A stretch of DNA of 64,000 bases from Anaerofilum hominis (GCF_014287275.1 NZ_JACONZ010000004.1:186001-250000), one strand, 5' to 3'; positions 1 through 8,104 are shown, counted from the stretch's first letter. The notes: generated from the letters alone by a model not told the origin. Translations and numbers: made by a program.

Positions 1-1524
1 GCTGGCGTTGATTTGCAGAGCGTGGTTCAGTCTGTTCGGGATAAGCTCTCCGCCGATATTATCATCAAGCAGACGGTGTCGCTGTCCCCGGAAATAGTCC
101 TGGAGGAAAATACCGACATAGAAGCATGGGATGCGGTCATCGAAAATAACGATGCATTATTGGAAAAGTATATCGCAGGAGAACCAATCAGCCAGGAAAA
201 ACTTGCGCGGGAGGAACAGCGGCGGGTTCAAGAAGCCTCCCTGTTTCCGGTCTATCATGGCAGCGCCAAAAAGGGCCTTGGCATTCAACCGTTGATGGAT
301 GCGGTGACAGGACTGTTCCAACCGATTGGGGAACAGGGGAGCGCCACCCTATGCGGCAGCGTTTTCAAGGTTGAGTACACCGATTGCGGCCAGCGGCGTG
401 TCTATCTGCGGCTATACAGCGGAACGCTGCGCCTGCGGGATACGGTGGCCCTGGCCGGGAGAGAAAAGCTGAAAATCACAGAGATGCGTATTCCATCCAA
501 AGGGGAAATTGTTCGGACAGACACCGCTTATCCGGGCGAAATTGTTATCCTTCCCAGCGACAGCGTGAGGTTAAACGATGTATTAGGGGATCAAACCCGG
601 CTCCCTCGTAAAAGGTGGCGCGAGGCCCCCCTCCCCATGCTGCGGACGACGATTGCGCCGAAAACGGCAGCGCAAAGAGAACGGCTGCTGGACGCTCTTA
701 CGCAACTTGCGGATACTGACCCGCTTTTGCGCTGCGAAGTGGATTCCATCACCCATGAGATCATTCTTTCTTTTTTGGGCCGGGTGCAGTTGGAGGTCGT
801 TTCCGCTTTGCTGTCGGAAAAATACAAGATTGAAACAGTGGTAAAGGAACCCACCGTCATTTATATGGAGCGGCCGCTCAAAGCAGCCAGCCACACCATC
901 CATATCGAGGTGCCGCCCAACCCGTTTTGGGCATCTATCGGACTGTCTGTTACACCACTCCCGCTTGGCTCCGGCGTACAATACGAGAGCCGGGTTTCGC
1001 TGGGATACTTGAACCAGAGTTTTCAAAACGCTGTCAGGGATGGTATCCGTTACGGGCTGGAGCAGGGCTTGTTCGGCTGGAACGTAACGGACTGTAAGAT
1101 TTGCTTTGAATACGGGCTTTATTACAGTCCAGTCAGCACGCCGGCGGACTTCCGCTCATTGGCCCCGATTGTATTGGAACAGGCATTGAAGGAATCGGGG
1201 ACGCAGCTGCTGGAACCTTATCTCTCCTTCACCCTCTATGCGCCCCAGGAATACCTTTCCAGGGCTTATCATGATGCACCGAAATACTGTGCCACCATCG
1301 AAACGGCCCAGGTAAAAAAGGATGAAGTTGTCTTTACTGGCGAGATTCCCGCCCGCTGTATACAGGCATACCGTACTGATCTGGCCTTTTACACCAACGG
1401 GCAGAGCGTATGCCTTACAGAGCTAAAAGGGTATCAGGCCGCTGTCGGCCAGCCGGTCATCCAGCCCCGCCGTCCAAACAACCGCCTGGACAAGGTGCGC
1501 CATATGTTTCAGAAGGTAATGTAA
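1..1524 (+). CDS. tet(W): Tetracycline resistance ribosomal protection protein Tet(W), 5' truncated by window edge
   Basis: The frame is open from base 1 and gives about 507 residues, against roughly 639 for full-length Tet(W), so about 130 N-terminal residues (most of the GTPase domain) lie outside the window. The visible part starts just after the G-domain NKID region and covers the EF-G-like domains II to V. Recognisable stretches are the domain III segment [10 protein letters not shown] and the domain IV segment [18 protein letters not shown]. From memory the residues match Tet(W) far better than Tet(O), Tet(M) or Tet(32). The protein is a translational GTPase that dislodges tetracycline from the 30S ribosome. 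The methyltransferase gene follows on the same strand after 50 bases. Base composition is lower in GC than the chromosome beyond 2.9 kb, which fits horizontal acquisition. Confidence 0.97.
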   Translation, partial: AGVDLQSVVQSVRDKLSADIIIKQTVSLSPEIVLEENTDIEAWDAVIENNDALLEKYIAGEPISQEKLAREEQRRVQEASLFPVYHGSAKKGLGIQPLMDAVTGLFQPIGEQGSATLCGSVFKVEYTDCGQRRVYLRLYSGTLRLRDTVALAGREKLKITEMRIPSKGEIVRTDTAYPGEIVILPSDSVRLNDVLGDQTRLPRKRWREAPLPMLRTTIAPKTAAQRERLLDALTQLADTDPLLRCEVDSITHEIILSFLGRVQLEVVSALLSEKYKIETVVKEPTVIYMERPLKAASHTIHIEVPPNPFWASIGLSVTPLPLGSGVQYESRVSLGYLNQSFQNAVRDGIRYGLEQGLFGWNVTDCKICFEYGLYYSPVSTPADFRSLAPIVLEQALKESGTQLLEPYLSFTLYAPQEYLSRAYHDAPKYCATIETAQVKKDEVVFTGEIPARCIQAYRTDLAFYTNGQSVCLTELKGYQAAVGQPVIQPRRPNNRLDKVRHMFQKVM

Positions 1525-1574
1525 AGATACATAATCGTCAAGACGGCAACAATCAGAAGTTATGGAGGGTAACA

Positions 1575-2342
1575 ATGGAATATCGTAAGGAAGATTTAAT
1601 GGAAGCAAAAAAGCAAATTTTGGGAGTGGGAGAGAACATGGGAACAGAGGAAAGTAAAAAAATCTGGGAGGAGAACGCACAATTTTGGGATAATGCAATG
1701 GGTGACGAATCTAATGAATTTCACAGAGAGGTAGTGCGTCCCAAAGTAACGGAACTTCTATCTCCTAATCCTGCGGATTATATTTTGGATATTGCGTGTG
1801 GCAATGGAAATTATTCTTCGTATCTTGCACAAAGAGGCGCTTCGGTTGTCGCTTTTGATTACAGCAAAAAAATGATAGAATTGGCTAAAAGACGGCAATC
1901 ACAATATGCAAAACAAATTGAATTTTGTGTGGCGGATGCGACCAATAGAAAAAGTATATTAGAATTAAAAAGAAATCGAGCCTTTACGAAAGCAGTTTCT
2001 AATATGGCAATTATGGATATTACGGATATTGAACCACTTCTTATGGCTGTTTATGAACTGTTGCAGGAAAGCGGAATTTTTGTCTTTGCAACGCAACACC
2101 CTTGTTTTGTCACGTTGACTGAAAAATATATGACACCGCACAGTTACTATGATATAGCGATTGAAGGGCAACCGAAAGAGCAGATTTATTATCATCGTTC
2201 CATACAAGATATTTTTAACCTTTGTTTTAGAGCTGGATTTGTCATTGATGGATTTTATGAAGAATGTTTCAAAACCAACAAAGAAATTCCTATGGTAATG
2301 ATAGTAAGGCTTAAGAAGGTAAAACGTGATACCTTACAATAA
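1575..2342 (+). CDS. Class I SAM-dependent methyltransferase, tet(W)-linked
   Basis: 255 residues. The AdoMet-binding motif I is DIACGNGNYSSYL, followed by an acidic strand end (VVAFDYS) and a motif II-like CVADATN, so the fold is a class I (Rossmann) methyltransferase. The substrate cannot be named. ATG at 1575 is chosen because GGAGGG lies at 1564-1569 with five bases spacing; a second in-frame ATG at 1638 is also preceded by a purine-rich stretch and would give a 234-residue product that still contains the whole fold. The gene is AT-rich, unlike both tet(W) and the chromosome. It lies 50 bases after tet(W) and may be cotranscribed with it. I infer that it travels with the resistance gene; a role in resistance is unproven. 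Confidence 0.85.
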   Translation: MEYRKEDLMEAKKQILGVGENMGTEESKKIWEENAQFWDNAMGDESNEFHREVVRPKVTELLSPNPADYILDIACGNGNYSSYLAQRGASVVAFDYSKKMIELAKRRQSQYAKQIEFCVADATNRKSILELKRNRAFTKAVSNMAIMDITDIEPLLMAVYELLQESGIFVFATQHPCFVTLTEKYMTPHSYYDIAIEGQPKEQIYYHRSIQDIFNLCFRAGFVIDGFYEECFKTNKEIPMVMIVRLKKVKRDTLQ

Positions 2343-2511
2343 ATTCAAGTTTGTCGGGTAAATAGCAAAGCCAGCCGAGCCAGCGGGCGGTCAAGATGAA
2401 CGGGCTTCGCCCACCGTTGACAGCCCCGCCCGGTTTCGCAGTTAGGCAGTCAAGGAGCGACAGCAAGGAGTGCTGCCGCCCCGCACTATTATTCAGAGAG
2501 AGGGAATTTCC
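2343..2511. other. Mobile-element leader-like sequence between methyltransferase and sigma-factor remnant
   Basis: Non-coding. The stretch at about 2375-2490 (GGCGGTCAAGATGAACGGGC and following) resembles, from memory, a leader repeatedly found ahead of small sigma-factor-like genes in clostridial integrative elements. It supports this end being the edge of a mobile segment. The identification is from memory and not computed. Confidence 0.4.
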
Positions 2512-2592
2512 ATGACAGACCAGAAAGCCTATCAAGAATATATCCAGCGCAGGTACAACGCCTCTTGCAAGGCTGTTATCCGCTGTGCCTGA
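2512..2592 (+). pseudogene. Truncated N-terminus of a mobile-element sigma-70-like regulator
   Basis: ATG at 2512 follows an AGAGGGAATTTCC ribosome-binding context and opens a 26-codon frame (MTDQKAYQEYIQRRYNASC...) that ends at TGA 2590-2592. It resembles the first residues of the small sigma-70-like proteins carried by many Firmicute conjugative elements, which usually continue well past 100 residues. After the stop no continuation is visible in any frame, so the gene looks broken at the element edge. The family assignment is from memory. Confidence 0.45.
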
Positions 2593-2843
2593 CAGCGTCC
2601 GTCCGTGCCGGAATTATGTAGAGCTCCACATAATTCTGTTGTATTTCCCAGCCTTTTGTGATACTATTTTGATACTAATAAACTTTACAGCCGAAAATAG
2701 CAGGTGGAATATTAACATATTTGCGAAAGTTTTTCCTGCGAAATCACCTCAAATACACCCTACTATATCTGAATTTGCCGAGTGGGAGTGATCTCCCTCT
2801 CTTAGGCCACTTTACAGAGGGCCGATAGTTCTATTTTGCAAAG
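2593..2843. other. AT-rich junction sequence without a gene
   Basis: This stretch carries no credible gene. It is AT-rich (TGATACTATTTTGATACTAA near 2660) and spans the change from mobile-type to chromosome-type DNA. No transposase, integrase or tRNA target is visible. Confidence 0.5.
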
Positions 2844-2894
2844 CTTCTAAAGCAGAAAACCACTCGCCCGGCGAGTGGTTTTCTGCTTTAGAAG
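2844..2894. repeat. 25-bp perfect inverted repeat at the cassette/chromosome junction
   Basis: Left arm 2844-2868 and right arm 2870-2894 are exact reverse complements with a single base between them. The inner core CCACTCGCC/GGCGAGTGG is flanked by AAAA and TTTT, so it could be a bidirectional terminator, but pairing continues 12 bases beyond the T run, which is unusual. The GC-rich chromosome begins immediately to the right. From 2895 to 3138 no gene is seen. Confidence 0.75.
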
Positions 2895-3138
2895 AGTCTT
2901 TATATCAGGCTGCTGATGTGGTCAACGCAGGCAAAAAGAGAACGCCGGCACGGTCCCTCGGGTGAATATACCGCTTTGCGCTGCCAGCAAGTTTGACTGT
3001 GCAGGGCATACGGCGTTTCCGGCGCTTTTCTCCGGGAGAGAAGTAAACTCAGTCTGTGCCGTTCTTTTGCGGGACGCCCAATGTCCGGCCTCATCCCTGC
3101 AGAGGAGAAGCGCCTTGCCGCGTCGGGAGCGGGGCTGG

Positions 3139-4113
3139 TCAAAAGTTCAAACTGGCGGCAAACGCCGAGACTGCTTTTTCATAGGCATCCGGGTCGGTGA
3201 GGTAACTGTTCGCGTGGATCGCCCCGCGCGCGATCATCAGCCGCTTGGGGGCGCAGCATGCCTCGTACAGCCGATACCCCATCTCAGTGGGCACATAGGT
3301 ATCCGCGTCCCCGTGGATGAACAGCACCGGCACCCGTATTTTTTTCACCTGAGCCAGCGTATCAGCCTCTTTAAAGCCATAGCCTGCCCGCCAGCGGCAG
3401 AGCAGATCTGCGCCATAGAGGAAAGGGAACGGCGGCAGATGGAAATTGCGCCCCATCTGATAGACGAACTCGTCCCAGGCCGAGGTATAGCCGCAGTCCG
3501 CCACGATGCCTTTCACCTGTGGGCACAGCGCGCTCTCCCCGCCCGCCATCAGCACGGTGGCGGACCCCATCGAGATGCCGTGCAGCAGGATCTCACATTC
3601 CGGCCCAAAACGCCCGCAAAGATATTCGGTCCAGCGCAGCACGTCAAGCCGGTCCAGCCAGCCAAAGCCGATGTATTTGCCCTCGCTCTCCCCGTGGGCG
3701 CGGTTGTCAGGCATCAGCAGGTGGTAGCCGCGCCGGTGGTAGTGATCCGCGTAAAGACCCCACTCTTTCAGTCCATCGCACTTATAACCGTGCACGGCGA
3801 GAACGACCTTGCCTGTGGGGACTTGAGCCGGCAGCAGATATCCGTGCAGACGAAGACCGTCCCCGCTGCGGATCTCTACATCCTCCAGCGCGGTCTGGGC
3901 CCGCAGCCAGGCTTTGGCACGCAGCTGCGCCTGCTGCTTTTCCTGAAAAGAGCCGCGCGCCGGCGGTGCGTCCCCGTGTTCGGCCGCGGCCGCATGAGGT
4001 TTTTGCTTCCGCTTTCGGCGCGGGCGCAGGATCACGAAACAATACATGAAAATGCTGCCTGCTGCCAATACCAGCGCCAAAAGGACGATCACGCCCCATA
4101 AAATGACTGTCAC
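3139..4113 (-). CDS. Membrane-anchored alpha/beta hydrolase
   Basis: 324 residues. An N-terminal hydrophobic segment (about residues 3-29) followed by a basic stretch (RPRRKRKQK) suggests a signal anchor with the catalytic domain outside the membrane. The hydrolase core shows the oxyanion strand VVLAVHGY, the nucleophile elbow GISMG (Ser181), the acid in HGDADTYVP (about Asp271) and the base in GAIHANS (His300). This is the bacterial BEM46/FrsA-like group of serine hydrolases; the substrate is unknown. The start is GTG at 4113, six bases after GGGAGG. It stands alone on the minus strand, divergent from the thioesterase gene. Confidence 0.88.
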   Translation of the reverse strand: MTVILWGVIVLLALVLAAGSIFMYCFVILRPRRKRKQKPHAAAAEHGDAPPARGSFQEKQQAQLRAKAWLRAQTALEDVEIRSGDGLRLHGYLLPAQVPTGKVVLAVHGYKCDGLKEWGLYADHYHRRGYHLLMPDNRAHGESEGKYIGFGWLDRLDVLRWTEYLCGRFGPECEILLHGISMGSATVLMAGGESALCPQVKGIVADCGYTSAWDEFVYQMGRNFHLPPFPFLYGADLLCRWRAGYGFKEADTLAQVKKIRVPVLFIHGDADTYVPTEMGYRLYEACCAPKRLMIARGAIHANSYLTDPDAYEKAVSAFAASLNF

Positions 4114-4527
4114 TATGCGCCTCCCGCCCGGGGCTTGTGGGGGACCCTGTGGTCCACACTGCGGACCCGGCAGCGCTGCGCTCCGGCACGGTGCCAGGAC
4201 CCGGGACGCAGTTGTCTGTCCCGCATTCTTTGCTCCTGCCCATTCCCCAAAGCGCTCCTATTTACTGCAGCGCCGGTGCGCGACCGCCTGTCTGCGGCAC
4301 AAAACCCTTGTTTTTTTCATCATACCATATCCCGGGCTTCTTTTCCACAGGCCAAAACGGCGGCGGGTACAGTCAGGCTGTCCATGCGCCGCGGCGTCCA
4401 ACGCCCGTTTTCACAGTCGGGTGAAACACACGGGTGCGGAAGAAATTTGTTTTTCCGCTGTTCCTGTGGTAAAATAGCGCCGTCGCGCCCCGGCGGGGCG
4501 GACGGTCTTGTGAAAGGGTGGTATCTC
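4114..4527. other. Divergent intergenic region with a promoter for the thioesterase gene
   Basis: This stretch is about 410 bases between divergent genes. Apart from the promoter at 4447-4475 and the purine-rich GAAAGGG at about 4513 before the ATG at 4528, I see no gene or strong structure. Confidence 0.5.
4447..4475 (+). promoter_or_regulatory. Sigma-A-type promoter with extended -10
   Basis: TTGTTT at 4447-4452 and TAAAAT at 4470-4475 are separated by 17 bases, and TGG precedes the -10 box as an extended -10 element. It points at the thioesterase gene. Confidence 0.55.
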
Positions 4528-5058
4528 ATGGCGGCGGTGGACTGGTCCTGCAACTCGCAGCAGGATATGGAACGTTTTCTTTGCTGGTATCTCAAGGGGT
4601 TCAACCGGGAATCAGGGGATATTTATTCCCTGCTGCATCCGCATTTTCTGCGCTGCGACTATGCGCAGAAAAGCCTTACCGTGTTTTTTAACGTCAAAGA
4701 CTGGGCCCTCAACCCGGAGGGCACCATGCACGGCGGCCTGATCTCCACCGTCTTTGACGGCACTTTCGGCGCGCTGTGTCACTATTGGGGCAAACAGCGG
4801 TTCATCACGACGGTCAGCCTCTCCACCACCTTTTTAAAGCCGGTGCTGCCCGGTGATACCCTGGTGGTCACCGCAAAGGCCACCTCCATCGGGCGCACCC
4901 TGATGAGTATGACCGCAGAGGGCACCACCCGCGGCGGCGAACGCCTGGCGGCAACCTCCTTTACCACTTTTATGTTTTTGGATAAGGAATTCCCCCAAAA
5001 CGCGTGGGCTACCATCCCGGACGAAAATAGAGATGATCTTTTGCAGCCGCGTGGATGA
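4528..5058 (+). CDS. PaaI-family hotdog-fold thioesterase
   Basis: 176 residues. The hotdog-fold signature NPEGTMHGGLISTVFDGTFGAL carries the HGG motif and downstream Asp typical of PaaI/YbgC-type acyl-CoA thioesterases. The strand FITTVSLSTTFLKPVLPGDTL and the end of the fold (AATSFTTFMFL) complete the domain. It probably hydrolyses an acyl- or aryl-CoA ester in the cytosol; the substrate is not evident. About 40 residues before the motif is slightly long for the family. ATG at 4528 is used because the frame upstream has no better start and GAAAGGG lies shortly before it. The signalling cassette begins 110 bases downstream on the same strand. Confidence 0.85.
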   Translation: MAAVDWSCNSQQDMERFLCWYLKGFNRESGDIYSLLHPHFLRCDYAQKSLTVFFNVKDWALNPEGTMHGGLISTVFDGTFGALCHYWGKQRFITTVSLSTTFLKPVLPGDTLVVTAKATSIGRTLMSMTAEGTTRGGERLAATSFTTFMFLDKEFPQNAWATIPDENRDDLLQPRG

Positions 5059-5167
5059 AGAACCGATTTTTGGTTCCGGGAGGTCTTGCCGTCCGCTTTC
5101 AGCCTTTTTTGGCGCGTGTCGGAGGGTCGCCCGCAATGTTTTGCTTTAAGGGGAGGGGAGGACTGTT

Positions 5168-6001
5168 TTGGCGCCGCATACGATATTGCTGATCGAGGAC
5201 GATGAAAAGGAATGCAGCCTGTTCGCAGATTACATTGGCAGTATGGAGGATTTTGTGCTGGTGGGTGTTGCGGACGGGCAAGCCAGCGGGCTGACTTTGC
5301 TGGTGGAACAGCACCCTGAGATCGTGCTGCTTGATTTAAGGCTTCGGCAGGGAGACGGCACCGGCTTTCTCGCTGCTCTGAAACAGCTGCGTCTGCCTTT
5401 CAAACCGCTGGTGATCGTGGCTTCCGGCCTGCTCACCTCGCGCACAGAACAGGCTGTTCTGCGCCTGGGGGCGGACTACTGTATCGGCAAGGACAACAGG
5501 GACTGGTCGCCGCGCGGGGTGATCGGCATCCTGCGTAATTTTTTGCCTCTTGTACCCAGCGGCGCGCAGCTGCGTGCCAATGAAGGGGCGATCTCTCCCG
5601 ACCTGCAGGAGGCCGAGCTGCGGCGGCTGATCTCGCTCACCCTGGCCCGTGTGGGGATCTCCACCGGCGACAAGGCCAACAGGGTCCTGGTGGAGATGAT
5701 CCTTCCCGTTCGCGAGGCGCTGAAAAAAGGGGCGCCTCCGCCCGACCTCAAAAATACGGTCTATCCTCTGGCGGCCAAACAGCTCGGCAAAAGCCCGGCC
5801 ACCATGGAGCGCAGTATCCGCGCCGCCCTGAAAAGCGCGTGGAAGACCATCCCTCCCGACGATCTGCGGCAGTATTATGATTTTCCGCTCGGCACATTAG
5901 AGGACTATCCCTCCCCGCGGGACTTTATCTTCAATTTTACCAGCGCAAATTTTTGCGGCTGCGCTGTTGCTTCTCGTGCTCCGCAAGACAAAAAAGATTA
6001 A
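5168..6001 (+). CDS. Spo0A-like response regulator 1 (receiver plus Spo0A C-terminal domain)
   Basis: 277 residues. Receiver domain about 1-120: acidic pair Asp11/Asp12 (IEDD), phospho-acceptor Asp56 (VLLDLRL), switch Ser in VASG and the conserved Lys in GKDN. Residues about 145-255 resemble the Spo0A DNA-binding domain, with the helix-turn-helix stretch LGKSPATMERSIRAALKSAW matching the Spo0A recognition region (AxRVERAIRHAI type). It is therefore a probable transcription factor phosphorylated by a sensor kinase or phosphorelay. It lacks the close similarity and context of the true spo0A (no spoIVB nearby), so I treat it as a paralogue. The start is TTG at 5168, seven bases after GGGAGGGGAGG. 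It opens the cassette that includes a second such regulator and an AgrC-like kinase. Confidence 0.85.
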   Translation: MAPHTILLIEDDEKECSLFADYIGSMEDFVLVGVADGQASGLTLLVEQHPEIVLLDLRLRQGDGTGFLAALKQLRLPFKPLVIVASGLLTSRTEQAVLRLGADYCIGKDNRDWSPRGVIGILRNFLPLVPSGAQLRANEGAISPDLQEAELRRLISLTLARVGISTGDKANRVLVEMILPVREALKKGAPPPDLKNTVYPLAAKQLGKSPATMERSIRAALKSAWKTIPPDDLRQYYDFPLGTLEDYPSPRDFIFNFTSANFCGCAVASRAPQDKKD

Positions 6002-6025
6002 GCGGCCGCTGTCTGCGGCTGTCTG

Positions 6026-6058
6026 TGCCTGTTCACTGCGGTGGACAGGCATTTTTTT
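6026..6058 (+). terminator. Rho-independent terminator after regulator 1
   Basis: An 11-bp stem (TGCCTGTTCAC with GTGGACAGGCA, one G-T pair) and a four-base loop are followed by seven T at 6052-6058, 25 bases after the stop codon. Confidence 0.85.
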
Positions 6059-6347
6059 ATTTAGGTTTTAGTCACGAACACCAATTTTCGATCGCTTTTT
6101 ACAAATTTTTCTTTACTTTTGTGGGCTGTACGCCAAATTCATTTCGAGTTTTTTCTGGTTATCGTGCATTTTTGCACTTATCCGCGCAAAAACGACAGAA
6201 GCCGTTATTTTTGATCCACTTTTATCTTTCATGCATTTTTTGATAGGGTTGGGATGTCTCCCGGAACCAGATGCGTCAACCTTTGTCCCGCTGGTTTTTA
6301 TATGCGCAAGAAGAGCCAAAAAAGATCAAGAAAAAAGGGGAATGCCG
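6059..6347. other. AT-rich intergenic region ahead of the first DUF6514-like gene
   Basis: This stretch of about 290 bases is clearly AT-richer than its flanks and contains no gene. It holds a small palindrome GTGCATTTTTGCAC at 6164-6177. The presence of a promoter is likely but I cannot choose one confidently. AAAAAAGGGG at 6331-6340 is the ribosome-binding site of the next gene. Confidence 0.4.
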
Positions 6348-6566
6348 ATGTTTGAGTTGGTGTGGGAAATTTTTGAGGATGAAGATGGGCGGCGCACCGC
6401 CTGTTACAGCGTGATCAACGCGGCCCTGGGGATACGTGTTCAGGCGCTGTGTACCGACCGTCCCACGGCGGAGAGACTGACAGACCTGCTTAATTCCGGG
6501 CAGGTCGCCCGCTGCCATGTCAGGGATGTGATTGAGGATTTTATACAAAAGCTGTATATGATATGA
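6348..6566 (+). CDS. Small DUF6514-like protein, copy 1
   Basis: 72 residues. The C-terminal half (CTDRPTAERLTDLLNSG then CHVRDVIEDFI) resembles, from memory, the DUF6514 family of small clostridial proteins of unknown function. It aligns without gaps along its whole length with the frame at 9535-9753, sharing GRR..CY.V..AA.GI, the STD/CTD motif, the LLN motif and the RD.I.D.I..LY end. ATG at 6348 is preferred to the in-frame ATG at 6342 because AAGGGG ends at 6340, seven bases before it. It lies between the two Spo0A-like regulator genes. I infer it is an accessory protein of this signalling cassette. Confidence 0.75.
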   Translation: MFELVWEIFEDEDGRRTACYSVINAALGIRVQALCTDRPTAERLTDLLNSGQVARCHVRDVIEDFIQKLYMI

Positions 6567-7011
6567 CCGGCAGGCCATAAGAGAACGACGCTTTACGGGA
6601 GACTGCCGGACTCCTGCGCGGCTGCCGGCGCCGCGCAGCGGGTTCGACTTTTTTGGCGCGAAAAGAGCGGAAAGGCAGCCCTGTACCGTATCGAGGCGGC
6701 AGCGGGAACCGCAAAGCCGCCTGAGACGCAGATCGCTTGTTTTGCGCCTTGATCGGGGAAAGCAGTTGTTTCAAGTTTTTACATTTTGCCGTTTTGTACG
6801 ATGGAAAAATGCTGTGTCGGAAAATGAGAACCCGGATGAGCGGAAAATTCAAAAAGGGTTCTTTTTGATACGGTTTTCATAAAAAGTATTCTTTTTAGAC
6901 AATATCTTTCCCGTTTTGTACCAGAATGCAGCAAGAATATGGTAAAATATCTGCGTCCGTCTTCCTCCATTTCTGTGTTTTGTGACGGATAAAAAACGGA
7001 GAAGGATGTAG
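6567..7011. other. Intergenic region between DUF6514-like copy 1 and regulator 2
   Basis: This stretch of about 445 bases has no gene. A terminator-like hairpin (CTGCGCGGC 6614-6622 with GCCGCGCAG 6630-6638, then a six-base T run about ten bases on) probably ends the small gene transcript. GTTCGACT near 6641 is one base from the Spo0A box (TTCGACA), too weak to call. An extended -10 (TGGTAAAAT, 6940-6948) and AAGGA at 7002-7006 serve the next gene. Confidence 0.45.
6940..6948 (+). promoter_or_regulatory. Extended -10 promoter element for regulator 2
   Basis: TGG TAAAAT at 6940-6948 is the same extended -10 sequence seen at 4467-4475. No good -35 lies at 16-18 bases, which is tolerated for extended -10 promoters. 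Confidence 0.35.
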
Positions 7012-7824
7012 GTGCAAGTGAAAGTTTTGCTGTTAGAGGACGACCTTGAAGAAGCAAAGGCGATGGAAGAGTATTTTGAGCAGCTGGAGGATATGGAGCT
7101 GCTTGCAACTACCGGCAGCGCGATGCAGGGGTTTACCCTCGCGCTCAAAAACCGGCCGGAAGCCATCATTGTAGATATCCAGCTGGGAGAAGCCATGGAC
7201 GGCCTTTCTTTTCTGGAAGCACTGGAAGAGGTAAAAAAGGAGTATCGCCCCTTTATCGTCGTTACCTCTTGTGTAAACTCTTTGACAGTGGAACAGAGAT
7301 GCTATAAACGTGGGGTCCAGTTTTATTGCCGCAAAAGCATGAAAGGATACGGCCCCGCCTATGTGGTGGGAAAAATACGGGAACTGATGCCTTTTATGGA
7401 CTGCTGCGACGCGCCCCCCTACCTGCTGTACGACCCGCTCCAGGATGAGCGCCGCTTTCGCGCAGAGGCGGAGTTTGTCCTTGCGGAGATGACCATGGAC
7501 ACCGGGAAAGAGGGACCTCGCGCTATCCTGTGCATGCTGCTGATGCTGCTGCGCGCGGAACTGGAAAGCCCGGACATAGCGCCGCCCGATCTGAATGCGA
7601 TGGATCTTGCTCTGGCGCGCAGGCAGGAAAAAAGCGTCGGGGCCTCCATAAAAGCCGTGCAGTATGCCCTTTCGCAGGCCTGGGCACACTGTTCTGACAG
7701 TGTGCTGAAGATGTATTATCCTTTCCCGCTCGCTCCCGACCAGAATTGTCCCTCTGCCAAAGAATTTATCCATAAATTCTACACCGTTATCAAAAAGCGG
7801 TTGCTCGATAAAGTGCATTCCTGA
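7012..7824 (+). CDS. Spo0A-like response regulator 2
   Basis: 270 residues. Receiver domain about 1-120: acidic residues Asp10/Asp11 (LEDD), phospho-acceptor Asp55 (AIIVDIQL), switch Ser in VVTSC and Lys in CRKSM. The C-terminal part (about 150-260) is a diverged Spo0A-type effector domain; the segment EKSVGASIKAVQYALSQAW occupies the recognition-helix position and MYYPFP...PSAKEFIHKF matches QYYDFP...PSPRDFIFNF of regulator 1. The two are paralogues with distinct DNA-binding surfaces, so they probably have different targets. The start is GTG at 7012, five bases after AAGGA; a second GTG at 7018 is possible. It precedes the structured leader and kinase gene, its likely partner. Confidence 0.82.
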   Translation: MQVKVLLLEDDLEEAKAMEEYFEQLEDMELLATTGSAMQGFTLALKNRPEAIIVDIQLGEAMDGLSFLEALEEVKKEYRPFIVVTSCVNSLTVEQRCYKRGVQFYCRKSMKGYGPAYVVGKIRELMPFMDCCDAPPYLLYDPLQDERRFRAEAEFVLAEMTMDTGKEGPRAILCMLLMLLRAELESPDIAPPDLNAMDLALARRQEKSVGASIKAVQYALSQAWAHCSDSVLKMYYPFPLAPDQNCPSAKEFIHKFYTVIKKRLLDKVHS

Positions 7825-7937
7825 TGCAGCGTCCTGTCTCCATGCGGCTCCCTTTTTAAATAGGGGGCCTTTCTCTTTGTCTTATTCTGACAAAAAAGGA
7901 GAAAAAACCCTGCGGAGATACGCCTATCAACTCCCAA

Positions 7938-7973
7938 CCCGTTCCTGATATCTTGTAGCTATCAAGAAACGGG
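7938..7973 (+). promoter_or_regulatory. Stem-loop just upstream of the 16-codon leader ORF
   Basis: CCCGTTCCTGATA (7938-7950) pairs with TATCAAGAAACGGG (7960-7973) around a nine-base loop, with one bulge. It ends directly before the GGAAGGGGG ribosome-binding stretch of the small ORF at 7989, so folding could affect its translation. Confidence 0.5.
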
Positions 7974-7988
7974 AAGGGGGCAAGGGAC

Positions 7989-8039
7989 ATGAGCTTCTGG
8001 GATCGCATTGCTGAGCTCTGGGTCATTCTCTGGAGCTGA
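7989..8039 (+). CDS. Putative 16-residue Trp-rich peptide (leader or signal peptide)
   Basis: The frame ATG 7989 to TGA 8039 encodes MSFWDRIAELWVILWS. A strong purine-rich site (GGGAAGGGGGCAAGGGAC) lies immediately upstream with suitable spacing. The peptide is amphipathic to hydrophobic with three Trp. Its stop codon falls in the left arm of the long hairpin at 8036-8104, and the AgrC-like kinase gene starts 115 bases later. It could be a secreted signal, a small membrane peptide or a translated leader controlling the kinase gene. No AgrB or AgrD homologue is in the window. Too short for certainty: the support is the ribosome-binding site, the position and the structure around it. Confidence 0.4.
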   Translation: MSFWDRIAELWVILWS

Positions 8040-8104
8040 GATGACTCCTGCTGTAAGCGTCCCCCCAAATAAGGGGAGGATGCTTACAGCAGGAATCATC
8101 TCAG
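8036..8104 (+). promoter_or_regulatory. Long near-perfect hairpin in the kinase leader
   Basis: About 30 base pairs: the arm from 8036 to 8066 pairs with 8074-8104, with mismatches at 8045/8095 and 8063/8077 and a G-T pair at 8059/8081, around a loop of seven bases. No T run follows on either strand, so it is not a standard terminator. It sits between the 16-codon ORF and the kinase ribosome-binding site (GGGAGG at about 8142), and could act as a translation-coupled regulatory or processing element, or be a small repeat. Confidence 0.6.

Noticed and set aside
2343..2592. A complete transposase or integrase next to tet(W)
   Set aside because: No DDE, tyrosine or serine recombinase motif is present in any frame from 1525 to 3138.
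2962..4101. 379-codon plus-strand frame
   Set aside because: Antisense to the alpha/beta hydrolase, which has the full catalytic triad and a good ribosome-binding site.
6567..6660. Spo0A box (GTTCGACT near 6641)
   Set aside because: One mismatch to the 7-base core and no second site or promoter context; expected often by chance.
7989..8104. Classic trp-type attenuator
   Set aside because: The Trp codons are not consecutive, the hairpin lacks a T run and the downstream gene is a kinase, not a biosynthetic gene.
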